Source: Auanema rhodensis
Lineage: Eukaryota; Nematoda; Chromadorea; Rhabditida; Rhabditidae
DNA length: 64,000 nt
Assembly: GCA_964057225.1 (NCBI GenBank)
Contig: OZ059897.1
Coordinates: 6,944,001 to 7,008,000, forward strand
Direction of reading: 5' to 3'
Shown: positions 52,622 through 64,000 of the stretch, one piece after another
How the letters are laid out: every line of letters begins with the position of its first letter
Position numbering within the stretch: the first letter of the stretch is position 1
Program-made: the position numbers and the translations under genes
Notes under the pieces: model-generated
What the model was told of the DNA's origin: nothing
The model's input: only the letters and a program-made list of their open reading frames with translations
Database searches by the model: none

Positions 52622-53226
52622 GTAACTAATTGAATAATTTTGTCACGGTTTTCTGAATGTGTTGAACAATATTGAAAGTCTTTTTCCAACTTAGTCCTGC
52701 CACGTTTTATACAGAATATGAAATCATTTTATCTTCTTTAACGAATTTTTACTACTGCGATTTAAAGTACGAGTGCATATCTCAGATCACTTTTCATAGG
52801 GACTCTTTTCCTGCTACATCAGTTCCATCATAGCATTCCAAATGTGATATTTATTTGTAATAAAAGTTAATTCTTACTATTTGGTCCTTTAAACCATACG
52901 CACGTGTCGTTAATGATGCTTAAACAAAGTTTGTCTAATTTGAAAGTTTAAATCAAAGGTTAAAATCAAAAAAAGAATTAGGGCACTGAACTTTTGCCAT
53001 AGAATTACAAATTATGTCAAACTACAGTTAATTGCTTTTTGAATCATTTCCAATTCGAAAGTAGAAAAATTCACGTAGTAACTTCTCTTGATTTTCACAA
53101 CTCACACAATTTTCTGATTTTTGAAGTTGTATTTAGCATGACGTTATGAAAGCAAAGAATTTGTCACTAATCAAACAGGTTTAGTTTTCATATCTTTGGA
53201 GTTTGAATGTTTCACCACATCACTCC
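52622..53226. other. Intergenic ERMP1 / pcs-1
   Basis: About 600 AT-rich bases with AATAAA-like signals near 52859 and no ORF support. Probably the ERMP1 3' UTR and the pcs-1 promoter. Confidence 0.5.
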
Positions 53227-55175
53227 ATGTCTGTAACTGCCAAAAACTTTTATCGAAGGGCTCTACCAGATACCTGCATTGATTTTTCTTCGGAAGCTGG
53301 AAAACAACTTTTTAAAGAATCCTTAGCAGAGGGTATCTTATTTAAGCAATATGTCTGTGTATTTATTTTCCAATTATAGGAAATGCTGAAGTATACTTCA
53401 AACTGGCTGCACAATTTAAAACTCAGGATGAACCAGCCTATTGTGGACTCAGTACTCTAGGTTTATAACTTATTTTCTTAACCTTAATAAAAATGAATCA
53501 GTTTTATTAATATTGAACAAGGTTTTATGATAATTACTTTTGTTAAACTAACTTCCTCATTTTCCTTTTCATTTTCCTTTGTTTATGAACGGTAGTTTTT
53601 CTGTTTTCAACAGGGGTTTGATAATTTAACAAGCTAGACACAATTTTTTCTTCTTCTACTTTTAACATAATATGAATTCAATGAAAATGTCATAGTTATG
53701 GTTCTGAATGCTCTTGAAGTTGATCCAAAGCGTGTTTGGAAAGCACCATGGCGTTGGTATCATGAAACAATGCTAGATTGCTGTGTGCCTTTGGAGAATG
53801 TTAAGAAGTAAGCCAAATGAGCTCATATATGTAGTATATGAAATTATAGAACTGGCATTAACCTGATACAATTTAATTGCCTAGCTGTTTGTAACCGACT
53901 TCGAAGTACTGCTCATCACGCTGAAGATAACGAAGGTATAAAGTATTGTCCTGCTAGCTGATATACACCTATGTTGTGGACAAACATAAATTTATGACGT
54001 TTTTAGATTTTTTATCCCGTTTACGGAGAAATGTGTTAGAGAGTGTACGTGGTGAATCATCAGCTTTGGTAGCAGCTTATGATAGGTCCATATTGGGTCA
54101 AACAGGCTCTGGTAAACATAATTTAGTACGATTCTCTAATAAAGCATGAAATTTAGGACATTTTTCTCCACTAGGAGCTTATCATTCAAACTCTGACAGC
54201 GTTTTAATTATGGACGTAGCTAGATTTAAATACCCTCCACATTGGGTTCCGTTACAGCTACTTCAAAAGGCTATGTGCTCTGTAGATAATTCAACAAAAA
54301 AATCACGAGGTTTATATTTAAATTTGGTGTAGGTCGTTGATCTTCGAATGTATTTGTCCTAAAAAATATTGAGAGTTCTATTTGAAGGATTCATTATGCT
54401 AAAACTAGAAGAAGATTCGAGACCTCTAGTCATGTTTGGCATCAAATGCAATCTTAGTTGTAATGATTCGGAGGTTTCTTTAATTACTCAGCATATTGAA
54501 TTGTGCAACCATATTTAGTTCGCTTCCTCTGTGCTTTCTTGGAATGAATTTTTAACTGCTGGGCCTTTGCCTAAAGAGGAAGAGGAGTTGTATCTATGTT
54601 GTCGTAGATTTGCTCAATTTTTTTCTCCTCACGCTCTTTGTTGTACGAGAAAAAATTTAGAAGAAGAACAAGAAAAGGTACAAAAGCTTTAATATTATAC
54701 AAAAACAAAATCATTACCAGACTGATGCCATGTACTGTACCGACGAATTTTCTGAGGCTTGCCGTATAGTTTGTCAGGAAATTCGGGAGACTAGGATTTC
54801 TAAAATTTTCCAAAACGGCGCGGTTGCAGCGCTCATGATAGCATGGCCTTATCAGGTGTGTTTTTGTTCTGAATTGATATTTATATTTTCTTGATTACTT
54901 GTCCTCATTTGAGACATTTTTAGAAAGAATTATCTGAGAGGTGTGATAGATTATATAATCTGACTCGCGAATGTATTAAAGGGTTTTCAAAAGAAACAAA
55001 AAATGAAATAGGTAATATTTTATATTTTGCTCAAGTTCATCCTGGGTTTTCAGCTGTGCTCAACACTCAGCTGATGACCATGATCATGTGCAACAAACCT
55101 CCTGCGCGATTTGGTGAATCTAATTCAACTGGTGTGGTGGGTTCATCTGACTGTAAATGCAAAAAGGAAATATAA
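53227..55175 (+). CDS. pcs-1: Phytochelatin synthase
   Basis: Gamma-glutamylcysteine dipeptidyl transpeptidase that makes phytochelatins from glutathione for cadmium and zinc detoxification; cytosolic. ATG at 53227: [20 protein letters not shown]. The papain-like catalytic triad is intact: Cys in [20 protein letters not shown] (about residue 57), His in [14 protein letters not shown] and Asp in [18 protein letters not shown]. Other family blocks are [30 protein letters not shown] and [10 protein letters not shown]. The variable C-terminal region has scattered Cys pairs ([19 protein letters not shown]) and ends [13 protein letters not shown] 55173-55175. Some introns are larger, for example 53462-53695. 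Full length compared with worm PCS-1 as far as can be judged. Confidence 0.95.
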
Positions 55176-55316
55176 TCTAGTAGAATGTGTTGAAACTTAT
55201 TATTTAAACAGAGAATTTGGAACAAAGGATATCTGTTCATAAACAGTAAAATCTAATCATAATAAAATTTATTGCTTATTGCTTATACGGTTTTATAGAA
55301 TAATTGAAATCAATGG

Positions 55317-56351
55317 TCAAACATGCTTGTTTTCTGCCAGTTCGTATTCTTTTAGGTATTCAGTCCTATGAGTTGTTATTCTGCATATATATTCTTGTGT
55401 ACTGCTTCTTATAGCATCGATATCATCGGCTACCCACCCACCAAAGGGCTTGAAGTCGTCGAAGGACGGGTTAAACATTTTGGAAGAATGAAGCCTATGA
55501 AAATTAAATAATCGTGGAAAATAAGCGTTCAAATAACATTACCATAAAGGTATTTCTTGATCGTTGTTACTGACTGTTCCGTTGTAATCTTTTCCCTCTG
55601 CAATTAAAGCCCAATCATCAGGGTTGGTTAGAATACCAACTTTAAAGTGCTAAATAAAATAGATGTTGATGTTAAAAATTGATATCCTACGCATTTAGTA
55701 GCTTCAGTAATAAAGCTTTTAATGAAATCAGTATTCTCACCAGGACTACGCATATTCCATTGCGTTGGTTGTGTAACCTATGAAATATGATTAAGTTTAA
55801 AAATATGAACAAATGGTATACCCAAAGCCAAACAAACTTCACATCCTGTAACCTACAAGATTTACCGGTCAATCTTTTATAAAAATCGCTAAATACTTCT
55901 GCTCCTTTCATCATTCCAGTTGAGCTAGCTTGCAAGTAAAGCATAGGATCAAGTGCAGCTGCAAGATACTTATTGCATATTCAAATTAAAAATTTTTTTG
56001 TGTTAGCATTTGAAATGTGGTTGCTCTTGTAACTAAGCAAGTATTACCTGCATCGCATACTTTATAATTGCCACAAGCGTTGACATCATATGCTCCTTCT
56101 GCTTCTAAAGTCCAAGCTCTTAATATAAAAATATTTATGAAATGTTTTGTTTTCTTGAAGTACCTAATGAAGACGCCGTCAATCTTCTCAGATTTCAAAC
56201 ACCCTGCTTGTTCTGAAGTAATTGGATCGGTAACTTCTATGGCTTTTTTGTATCCCCTCTGAAATATTAAATAATAAATGAATATATGTATATATGGCCA
56301 TACCGCTACAGCAACACCAATAAGCAAAATGATCAGAAGTGAATTTTGCAT
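55317..56351 (-). CDS. GH25 lysozyme-like protein, copy A, DxE replaced
   Basis: Secreted protein of the nematode GH25 (Entamoeba/Chalaropsis-type) lysozyme group. ATG at 56351: signal peptide MQNSLLIILLIGVAVA. The mature part starts GYKKAIEVTDPITSEQAGCL and continues EKIDGVFIRAWTLE, GMMKGAEVFSDFYKRL, KFVWLWVTQPTQWNM, FKVGILTNPDDWALIAEG and a C-domain with SKMFNPSFDDFKPFGGWVAD, ending EYELAENKHV, TGA 55317. The usual first-strand Asp (AIDVS) reads AIEVT, and the usual WLDxE reads WLWVT, so the acidic residues of GH25 hydrolysis seem to be missing. A non-catalytic carbohydrate-binding or immune role is an inference. Six exons. Paired with copy B 1.4 kb upstream on the same strand. Confidence 0.8.
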
Positions 56352-56570
56352 TGTCCTTTGATTATCAGGGAAATCTTGCGATCTCTCTTTTTATACAAAT
56401 TTACTTGCTGTTTTTGGGTGGAGCTTTGAAAGATAAAAACCGAAGCATTTTCAATTCTTTAATATTTGAGTCAAAGTTTAAACAATTTGTCTAATAAACT
56501 ACAGATAAGTTATCATTCGTAATTCTATTCAATTCAACTTTATAAAAATTTAAATTCGAAATAAATTTTA
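56110..56570. repeat. Duplicated block, left copy (matches 57515-57975)
   Basis: Promoter, first exon, first intron and part of the second exon region of copy A are almost identical to the region about 1,402 bases to the right, with only scattered differences (for example TCTTGCG versus TCTTACG). The match fades in the exon around 56160-56220. Confidence 0.9.
56503..56515. promoter_or_regulatory. Palindromic GATA site upstream of copy A
   Basis: AGATAAGTTATCA contains GATAAG on the top strand and GATAA on the bottom strand, 152 bases before the ATG of copy A. Gut-specific worm genes are driven by ELT-2-type GATA factors. Confidence 0.6.
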
Positions 56571-56586
56571 ATGTGTAATATATTAC

Positions 56587-56599
56587 AGATAAGTTATCA
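56587..56599. promoter_or_regulatory. Second palindromic GATA site of copy A
   Basis: The same 13-base sequence repeated 84 bases further upstream. Confidence 0.55.
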
Positions 56600-56744
56600 T
56601 TTGTCGTTTTGGTCAATGTATTTAATGATGATGTCACATTCATTATTCTTACAGGTTGATTAGATATTTCTGCTTTAAAAGTTTTATATTTATTGCTGAT
56701 AAACCAAAATTGTATTTTAATAGACAAGTTGTTCATTCACTAAT

Positions 56745-57753
56745 CTATTCGAATGCTCTATTGTATATATCTAAGTTACATTGTACTTTACAGTAATGGT
56801 TGACATTTTGAGAATACATTTTAGCATCAACCAAACTGATATTCCATCCATTGAATTCTGCGAAATCCGAGAAGTTTTCACCCCCGGTTGTTGAATACCT
56901 AGGAACAATAATCATTTGGATAAAATTAGAATAAGCAATACCATAACTTATGATCTTTCCCACTGTCACTTATGCAATTTTGGTCACTGTCTAAAGTAAT
57001 CAATTTCCAATCGACCATATTAGTAAAGATACCGACTTCATAGCCCTTTATAAAATATAAAAATATACAGAGTAGAGATTTTAAAAACTCACTTCTGCCT
57101 CGGCGGCTCCGACAAAACTTTTAATGAATGCTATATTCATATTGGGATCACTCGTTACCCAATTAGTGGCGTTGACAACCTGTACAATATGAAAAATGAA
57201 GTAAATATCAATTCATATATTTATATACTTGAAGCCAAATGAATTTTTCATCTTTCATACCACAGTTGTCTGCCTTTAAAGATTTACTTAAAGCTTTAAA
57301 CTGTTCATCACCGTTTGCATTATCTTTGGATACATAGGGCACCACGTAAATCATTACATCAAGACCAGCTGAAACATACTGAGTACGAGAATTTAAAAGT
57401 TTCTCTATCAGTTAATGAAGCCCGATTGCTCGTCAAATAAAACAAACACTACCTTCAATGGCGGTCCTATAACTATCACAAGCATTAAAATCAAATGTTC
57501 CACCACCTAATGCAGTGAAGGCTCTTAATATAAAAATATTTATGAAATTTTTTGTTCTCTTGAAGTACCTAATGATGATCCCGTCAATCTTCTCATTTTT
57601 CAAACAGTTTGCTTGGGTGGAAGTAATTTTGGTTGAAATATCTATGGCATGTTTATAATTTTTCTAAAATAAATAATAAATGAATATATGTATATATGGC
57701 CATACCGCTACAGCAACACCAATAAGCAAAATGATCAGAAGTGAATTTTGCAT
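56745..57753 (-). CDS. GH25 lysozyme-like protein, copy B, DxE replaced
   Basis: Tandem paralogue of copy A with the same signal peptide (MQNSLLIILLIGVAVA, ATG at 57753), then NYKHAIDISTKITSTQANCL, EKIDGIIIRAFTALGGGTFD, GLDVMIYVVPYVSKDNANG, CGMKDEKFIWLQVVNATNWV, YEVGIFTNMVDWKLITLDSD and a C-terminal half with YSTTGGENFSDFAEFNGWNI, ending DIYNRAFE, TAG 56745-56747. It keeps the first-strand Asp (AIDIS), but the WLDxE motif reads WLQVV, so it too lacks the central acidic pair. Upstream DNA, signal-peptide exon and first introns are almost identical to copy A, while the 3' exons have diverged. Confidence 0.8.
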
Positions 57754-57975
57754 TGTCCTTTGATTATCAGGGAAATCTTACGATCTCTCTTTTTATACAA
57801 ATTTACTTGCTGTTTTTGGGTGGAGCTTTGAAAGATAAAAACCGAAGCATTTTCAATTCTTTAATATTTAAGTCAAAGTTTAAACAATTTGTCTAATAAA
57901 CTACAGATAAGTTATCATTCGTAATTCTATTCAATTCAACTTTATAAAAATTTAAATTCGAAATAAATTTTAATG
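57515..57975. repeat. Duplicated block, right copy (matches 56110-56570)
   Basis: Right partner of the direct repeat. It includes the copy B signal-peptide exon and promoter up to the second GATA palindrome, where spacing changes between the copies. Confidence 0.9.
57905..57917. promoter_or_regulatory. Palindromic GATA site upstream of copy B
   Basis: AGATAAGTTATCA, 152 bases before the ATG of copy B, at the same position as in copy A. Confidence 0.6.
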
Positions 57976-57980
57976 TATAC

Positions 57981-57993
57981 AGATAAGTTATCA
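57981..57993. promoter_or_regulatory. Second palindromic GATA site of copy B
   Basis: The same 13 bases again, 76 bases further upstream. Confidence 0.55.
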
Positions 57994-58791
57994 CATATTA
58001 ATTTAAGGAGACCAAGTTATATATTGTTATATTGTTATATTGTTCATTCTTTTCTAAAAGGGTCCTGAAGTATCATACAAATAATTGTATTTTGTTATAT
58101 AAAGTATTTTGGGAAAGCTGAAACACTTCTATTGACAGATTTTATCTTATAGTTTTTTAATATGACATATCGTTTATCACCAGCAATATGTTTCATGGTG
58201 ATTCTCCCTTATAGGCTTAGAGTAACTTACATTGTTTTATTTTATCATATATTTAGTAACTGGCGAGATGTTATTCTTATGACAAAGGCTAAGCAGATTA
58301 AACTATTATTTATTTCCATAGATTCTTCAATTTGGTCAAGTAAGAAAAAACAAATTCGTTCAATTTCGAACGCTTATACCTTTAATATTATTAACAGCTG
58401 ACAGGACAACTTGATGGTTAATGATTTACATATTGTAAATTCTTTTTAAAAATTATTCAAAAATTGCTTTTTCTAGTTTTCATAAACTGCTATTACCAAT
58501 GAAAGAAGTGAGTAAACTTTTGAGAAAGTCTAATATTTATTAAAAAGAATCTATAAAAATGAACTAGATTTCAAATAAATAAGAACTGTATCGTAGATTA
58601 TTGCACGGACATATATCCGTTTTCTGAAAAAAATATGAATACAAGTATGCTCTTCTCTAGGAATGTGAACAGAAATGTCGGGGATGGGTATACTAACACT
58701 AAAACATATTAAGCACTGGTGAATATTTAGTGGATTAATGAGCTACATTATCATGGCTTTATGAACTAGAAATTCAGAAGATCAGTTGAAT
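57994..58791. other. Intergenic, copy B upstream region and ehs-1 3' side
   Basis: AT-rich with no supported gene. A 79-codon plus-strand ORF (58162-58401) has no homology, splice links or coding bias. Confidence 0.5.
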
Positions 58792-61700
58792 GCACCGAAG
58801 TTAGCAAAATCAGCGAAACCTCCGGCTGCATTTTGGTTAGTTGTTTGGCCAGCAAACGGGTCTCTTGAAAAAATTATTATCATTATTTATTTTTAAAAAA
58901 AACTTACACATTAGAAAAGGGATCATCGTTAACAGGGGTTTGGCGAGCTTTTGGTGGTGCTGGACGGGGAGGAGGTGTAGCTTTAGCAACATTGTTATTC
59001 TGAGTTTTTTAAACAATCACATAAGTAATAAAATTTAAACAATACCTGTTGCTGAGGTGCAAAACCATTTTGAGAAATGAAAGGATCATTAGGGAAACCA
59101 CCGAAAGCATTTGTACCGGTAGAAGAGGCAAATGGATCATGCTGAGAGAATGGATCCACATTGGCAAGACCTGAAAATCAAAAAATGTAAAAAATAGGTT
59201 CAATTAAAAAAAGCATACCACTTTGATGACCAGCAAATGGATCAGGAGGCTGTTGGAAACCATTATTCATGGATGTTGAGGCAGTTGTTGGGGAATCGTT
59301 AAACTAAAAACAGTTAATTCAATACAGACAATAGGAAGCAGAACGTACTAGTTCAGGTTTTTCGACAACAGAAAGAAGGTGCATTTTAGTTCTCATCAAT
59401 TCTGCAGCATCGGGAGAATCTAGTACAGTCTTAAAGAGTTAATTTCAAACGTATGTTATAGTATTGGGGAAATACTTACTTGCATCTCATTAACAAGGAA
59501 ATTCACTTTTTCGATTTCTTGAGTTAGTAATTCGACTTGCTTACTATCGCGATCATAATCACGTTCCATCTAAAATTAAAGATTTAAATTTTTTTTAAAA
59601 GGTGAAAAGAAACCTTAGTGAATTGGTCAACTGCTTGTTCCATGGCACGCTGATCAGTTGCTATTTGGGAAGATAAGCTTCTTCCTTCTGTTTCATACTG
59701 CGTTAGCTCGTTCTTAGCTTCCATAATAGCAGCTTGATCCCTCTGAAAATAAAGATATCAAACTATATGAAAAAATAAAAACCTCTGCACTAGCAACGCC
59801 TTCGGCAGCATCAGATTTAAGTTGTTCTAATCGAGAAGCGGTTTCAGAGCCTTTGTTAGACTGGGCAGCTCCAGCTGTTTCTAACTGTCTAATTTGCTCA
59901 TCTAAATCAGCAAGCCGTCTACCGGCTTCTCCTTTCTGACGTTCCAATTGCTTTACAGTACTCTCGAGAGTTTGCAATTCAATCTTTAACAAGATGTAAT
60001 AAGAATTTAAAAAATACAAGAATCACCTGAAGATTTTTAATGGCACTATTTTTTACTGTCATATCAGCTTCTAACTGTGCTACTTGCTCCTCAGCTTGAC
60101 TAAACATAATAAATAATTGAGGGTACATGAAAATATACAACCTCTTCTCCTTAAGCAAGTTTTCCATATCATCAGCTAATTGTCTTATTTCAGGATTATC
60201 GCTTTGAGCTGCTGTACCCAAAGAAATATTACTGACAGATGGTGGAATATTAGCATCAGGGGTCTCCTAAGAATACCATTTATATAATTGTTACTTATTT
60301 GCTAATAATACCGTTAAATTTAGACTGCGGAAAGTTGGCGGAACAAGATAATCTGGTAAGAAATTAGGCAATTCTTCTCCTTGTTTTAAACCGTTGATTA
60401 GATGCATGCTGAAAACTTCGTTTTAAAAAGGATTTCCAATTTCTATACATACGCTAAAGCAAATTGTTCTATATTTAGGGTACCATTTTTTTTAATATCA
60501 ACCAGCTCCCAAACTTTAGCTAATGCAGCTTGAGGTAGACCTGAAAATGGATGTTGGCTTAACTTTAAGATAACCTAAAAACCTGTGGCCATTAAAATTT
60601 GGCGAACATCCATTCCATTAACCAATTCATCATTGTCTGAATCACATGCTGCGAACTGAGCTGCGTAAAGCTGATAGTTCACAGGCCAAGTGCCAGCTGG
60701 GATAGATGTCTTGGGTGGTGGAGGAACAACAGGAGGACCATGAACGGGTGTAGCAGACTTAAAACTTGTAATTTATCGGTATTTACAACTTTTTTTGAAG
60801 TTTTTGTTAGTATTATTGGATTTTTCGCAAACAGCTTTAGCATCTACTTTTCTCAGCCGAGTAAAGTAAGGAGAAAATAGCGTAAAAGCTTAAGGAACCT
60901 CCCCCTCCCGAAAAAGCCAATAGTGCCGAGTTTGCGCATAGAATATTCGGCAGCTAACATCTGAGAGGCGGGACAAGAGGCAGGGCAAGTACATATCGAT
61001 CACTAGACGCTTTAGAACTAAGCAACATCGATGTGAAAAAGATTATGGAAATACATACATATAATGGCAAAGAGAAAAATAAAAATATATAAACTCATAA
61101 ACATACCGCACTTGCATTTCTTAATGACATAGGTTGAGCTGACATACTTCTTTCCTGGTGGGGGATTGTTGGAGTGATCATACCAATTCCGTCAAGAGAT
61201 GCCATACTGCCAGCGCGAGATCGAGCTGAATCATTCGAAAATATTTTCAAAGAATATCAAAATATTAGAATCACCATTGAATCCCGCAAAACTATGCGGA
61301 TGATGCATGTCTCCTCCTTGGGAGGCCATAGAGCTTCGACGGCTAAGATGAGCTTTACTTGGATGAATAAGATTTTGGGGTAAAACACCGGGAACAGGCT
61401 CATTTTGTAGTGCTCTTCAAATACATGTGGTAAAAAAAATTGAAAAAATAGATTATTAGACCTATAAACCAAATGCAATGCCACGGACATCTCAACACGA
61501 TCGAGCTGACCGTCATTATCCTGATCAGCAAGCTCCCAAATTTTAGCTAAGCTGGCTGGGTTCAATCCAGAGTTTAATAAAACAGGACGAACCTAACAAT
61601 ACGAAATCATGAATAAAGAATGAATAACAAAACAAACCTTAACACCAGGCAATTTCCCATCAATAGGGGAAAGGGAATCAAAAATTGAATCATATTTAGC

Positions 61701-62261
61701 CTATAAATATAGAATAGCACGCAATAGTAATATTGGCTATACTTGGTCTTGAGTGCTGATTGCCCACATAGGAGCACCAGATTGACTAGCAGGTGAATGG
61801 GAAGCAGGATGAGCAGGAGAACTTTGTCCTTCGGTTATTGCTGGTGGTGCTAAGCCATTAAGGTATACAGAATTTGGTTGGATTGGATGACCTGAAATAT
61901 AAACAAAGTGATTCAAAATTAAAACAATTCACTGCCTTGTTGAGCAGCAGCAATCAATTTCATAGCCATGTAAAACCCTTTTTTGTCAAGAACACCTCTT
62001 TTTTGATAATCACTAATTTCCCATATCTAAATAAACTATAATTAAACCGGTTGAATATGAGATGTTACTTGTCCGAGAATAATAGGATTAAGATTGGATC
62101 TCTTGAGAAAATTTGCCGCTTCGCCAGCTCCTATACAAGGTGCTCCTCCAGGATTTATCTAAAAAAGGAGTAAGCGCAAATAACCATACGAAAATTACTT
62201 CTCTATAATATGCTTCATATTGCTGAAGAAACGGTTGAGCAATAACTGCGGTTTCCTCCAT
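58792..62261 (-). CDS. ehs-1: EPS15-type endocytic adaptor with three EH domains
   Basis: Clathrin-mediated endocytosis scaffold, acting in synaptic vesicle recycling in worms. ATG at 62261: MEETAVIAQPFLQQYEAYYR. EH1: FLKRSNLNPIILGQIWEISD. EH2: VLLNSGLNPASLAKIWELAD with EF-hand loop DQDNDGQLDRVE. A Ser-rich linker carries AHLSRRSSMASQGGD. EH3: DVRQILMATGLPQAALAKVW and ELVDIKKNGTLNIEQFALAM. The coiled coil spans about 60200-59480 (KSQAEEQVAQLEADMTVKN, TVKQLERQKGEAGRRLADLD). The C-terminus holds AP2-binding DPF repeats (PDPFAGHQ, VDPFSQHDPFASS, NDPFISQ, DDPFSNVDPFAG) and ends GGFADFANFGAFN, TGA at 58792. Head-to-head with the UTP20 gene, 477 bases apart. Confidence 0.95.
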
Positions 62262-62738
62262 ACCTATAGACAGTGAAAGAATTTAAATTTCACCAAAATT
62301 CAATGAAACCAAAAGAAACCAGAATATATTATAGCAAGAGATCGAAAGATGAGTAATTGAAAACTAATTTTATCGAAACTTGCATAAAACTTTAAAACAA
62401 TTTTGAACAATAATCTTAGCGAAAGTAATATTTTTCCGAATTATAAGCACAAGCTCTCTTATGAAAATCAATAATTAAGAAGAAGCGAAGAATTAAAACA
62501 GCATAGAATGTAACACAATATCGCAGAACCACTGCTATTCGGAGTCCAGACTCCATTGGAAAAATTATTGAGTTCAATGGATGCGGAATTTTTAATCCCA
62601 CGCCGACACTTTAAATTACGTATTCCTTTTCTTGCTCACATAATTCGAAAAGTTTTGAAAATTTAGCTAAAATGTATATTCGATTAAGCCTTAATTATAG
62701 AAAAATCCATTTTCATCGGTTTTACTTTTAATTTAAGA
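62262..62738. promoter_or_regulatory. Divergent promoter region ehs-1 / UTP20
   Basis: 477 bases between two start codons. It contains a minus-strand ORF with one hydrophobic stretch (RIAVVLRYCVTFYAVLIL), but no evidence for a gene. It must hold both promoters. Confidence 0.45.
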
Positions 62739-64000
62739 ATGAGTGACGAAGAAGATGTGGACGTACCCATGGATGAGGGCATTAGAAAATATGCCGGTTT
62801 CAATGTAACTTGCTTTCAATAAAATAATATACCTTTTTAATTTAGTTTATCCCTTTCAATAAATTAGTAGCTAGTATTGGAGGCGATAATGCTAGATTTA
62901 GTAGAAAATATAGAACTGAAAAAGATATTGGAGGAACTTATTTCGCCGAAGCTCTTACTAAATGGAACGATATGGACCATGCTGCTGACTTTGGTATGTG
63001 AACTTTCAAATTCCTGTTTTCTATTGTGTTTCAGTTGAATTCTCTGATAGTCTTCCATCTGCTGATCTGCAGACCTATGCACAACTTCTATATCATAGCA
63101 AGCTCATTATGACTAATCTGTTAGAAAAAATGAGAAACGAGGTAGCGAATATCTGAAGTATATTATTGGAATGCCTATTTCTTTTCCAGAAAACAAAATC
63201 GTCTCCAGCTTATTGTGAGATTTTAACAGCTTTAGCTAAAGATTTAAGAGATGATTTCTTTGAATATATGTGGGACTCTTTCGAAGTCATAACAAATCTG
63301 CTAGGTAATATTTCAATTTAAGCTGTACTAAAGTGTCTTTCTCCAGATTTTGGAGAACAAGATAAGGATAGTATTGAAGCATCATTTTTCTGTCTAACAA
63401 CACTGGTAAAAGTGTTATCAAAGCCTCTCTGCAAGGGAATCAAAAAATCTTTAACGTTAGTTCAAGAAAGTTTTCTCTTTTAATAATTTTTTTAAGGAAG
63501 TTTACTCCGTTGTTAAGTAGTTCTCATTCTTACGTTCGACGTTTTGGAGCTGAAGCATTTGCTTTCTTGCTCCGTAAAGTTAGTAATTTGAAGGAAGTAG
63601 CGAAATTTGCAGTAGAACATGTCAGCAAGGTTTGTTTAGTATACATGAATTTTGGCATTGAATCATTTATTTAGGCTGAAGATAATCGTTTGAAAAATGG
63701 TGTTGCTGAATTGTTTTTTAATGTCTTCAGAGGACTTGCAGGTGGCTTCCAGAGTAGTGGTTATGAGGTTACTATCCTATTATTCTTTTTAATAATTAAA
63801 AAATATTTTAAGCTCTTAAAAGACATATTTCTTGGTGTTTTTTCAATTACCGAAGAGCCTGTGAGAGAAATAGGAATAGATATCTTAGAACTAACTCTTA
63901 CATCTACTGTTCAATACGTAGTTAAAGCCAAAACGGGTGATTTAAAAATGGTTGAAAAAGTTTTATTAGTATGTTTTTAATTATTATTTCTTCGTAATGG
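62739..64000 (+). CDS. UTP20 (DRIM), 5' part, partial
   Basis: Large HEAT-repeat nucleolar protein of the U3 processome needed for 18S rRNA maturation. ATG at 62739 (MSDEEDVDVPMDEGIRKYAG), one base after an AAG acceptor. The sequence follows the UTP20 N-terminal region: GGTYFAEALTKWNDMDHAAD, YAQLLYHSKLIMTNLLEKM, ALAKDLRDDFFEYMWDSFEV, FTPLLSSSHSYVRRFGAEAF, AFLLRKVSNLKEVAKFAVEH, LKNGVAELFFNVFRGLAGGF. Introns are short (about 50 bases). The gene is cut by the window end; UTP20 is normally over 2,000 residues, so most of it lies beyond 64000. Confidence 0.88.

Noticed and set aside
62416-62601. Minus-strand ORF with a hydrophobic stretch between ehs-1 and UTP20
   Set aside because: Very short, no homology, lies in a promoter interval.

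Overview
The window is a piece of nuclear DNA from a nematode. The evidence is two tandem cuticle-collagen genes, an intestinal-type lysozyme pair, phytochelatin synthase, worm orthologues of nhl-1, cdc-37, cdk-11, dyf-13, pcs-1 and ehs-1, an AT-rich background, many introns of 40-60 bases, and TTTTTAG-type acceptors placed just before start codons, as expected where spliced-leader trans-splicing occurs. The species cannot be named from sequence alone. Exons were joined by hand from GT/AG sites, reading phase and protein homology, so coding spans run from start to stop codon and include introns.

Left part (1-22.5 kb): the 3' end of a secreted multi-EGF protein (+); a small unknown protein (-); an SLC12A9-type cation-chloride cotransporter with two possible first exons (-); 3.2 kb of mostly noncoding DNA; the TRIM-NHL protein nhl-1 (+); a sigma-1-receptor-like protein (-) divergent from the Hsp90 co-chaperone cdc-37 (+); a compact RNase MRP RNA gene (+); and cdk-11 (-) divergent from the spliceosomal SF3B5 gene (+).

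Middle (22.5-45 kb): a SPATA20/YyaL-family thioredoxin-like gene close behind SF3B5 (+); an Na+/H+ exchanger with a (CT)40 microsatellite in an intron (-); 2.8 kb of noncoding DNA; a protein joining a TDP-43-like N-terminal domain to a long coiled coil (-); a possible tiny plus-strand gene; two tandem cuticle collagens (-); and the ciliary gene dyf-13 (-), with an X-box 59 bases before its start codon.

Right part (45-64 kb): a tight plus-strand run (stand-alone FtsH/paraplegin-like N-terminal domain, LUC7-like splicing factor, ER metallopeptidase ERMP1, phytochelatin synthase), the first three close enough to suggest an operon. Then a tandem pair of GH25 lysozyme-like genes (-) that lack the catalytic DxE, share near-identical 5' ends and carry palindromic GATA sites; the endocytic adaptor ehs-1 (-); and the 5' part of UTP20 (+), which runs off the window.

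Most genes are conserved housekeeping, cilia, cuticle or gut genes. I did not find a wholly new multi-gene system. The points most worth checking are the TDP-43-domain/coiled-coil fusion, the AAA-less FtsH-domain protein, the sigma-receptor-like and lysozyme-like proteins with replaced key residues, the MRP RNA, and the X-box and GATA promoter elements.
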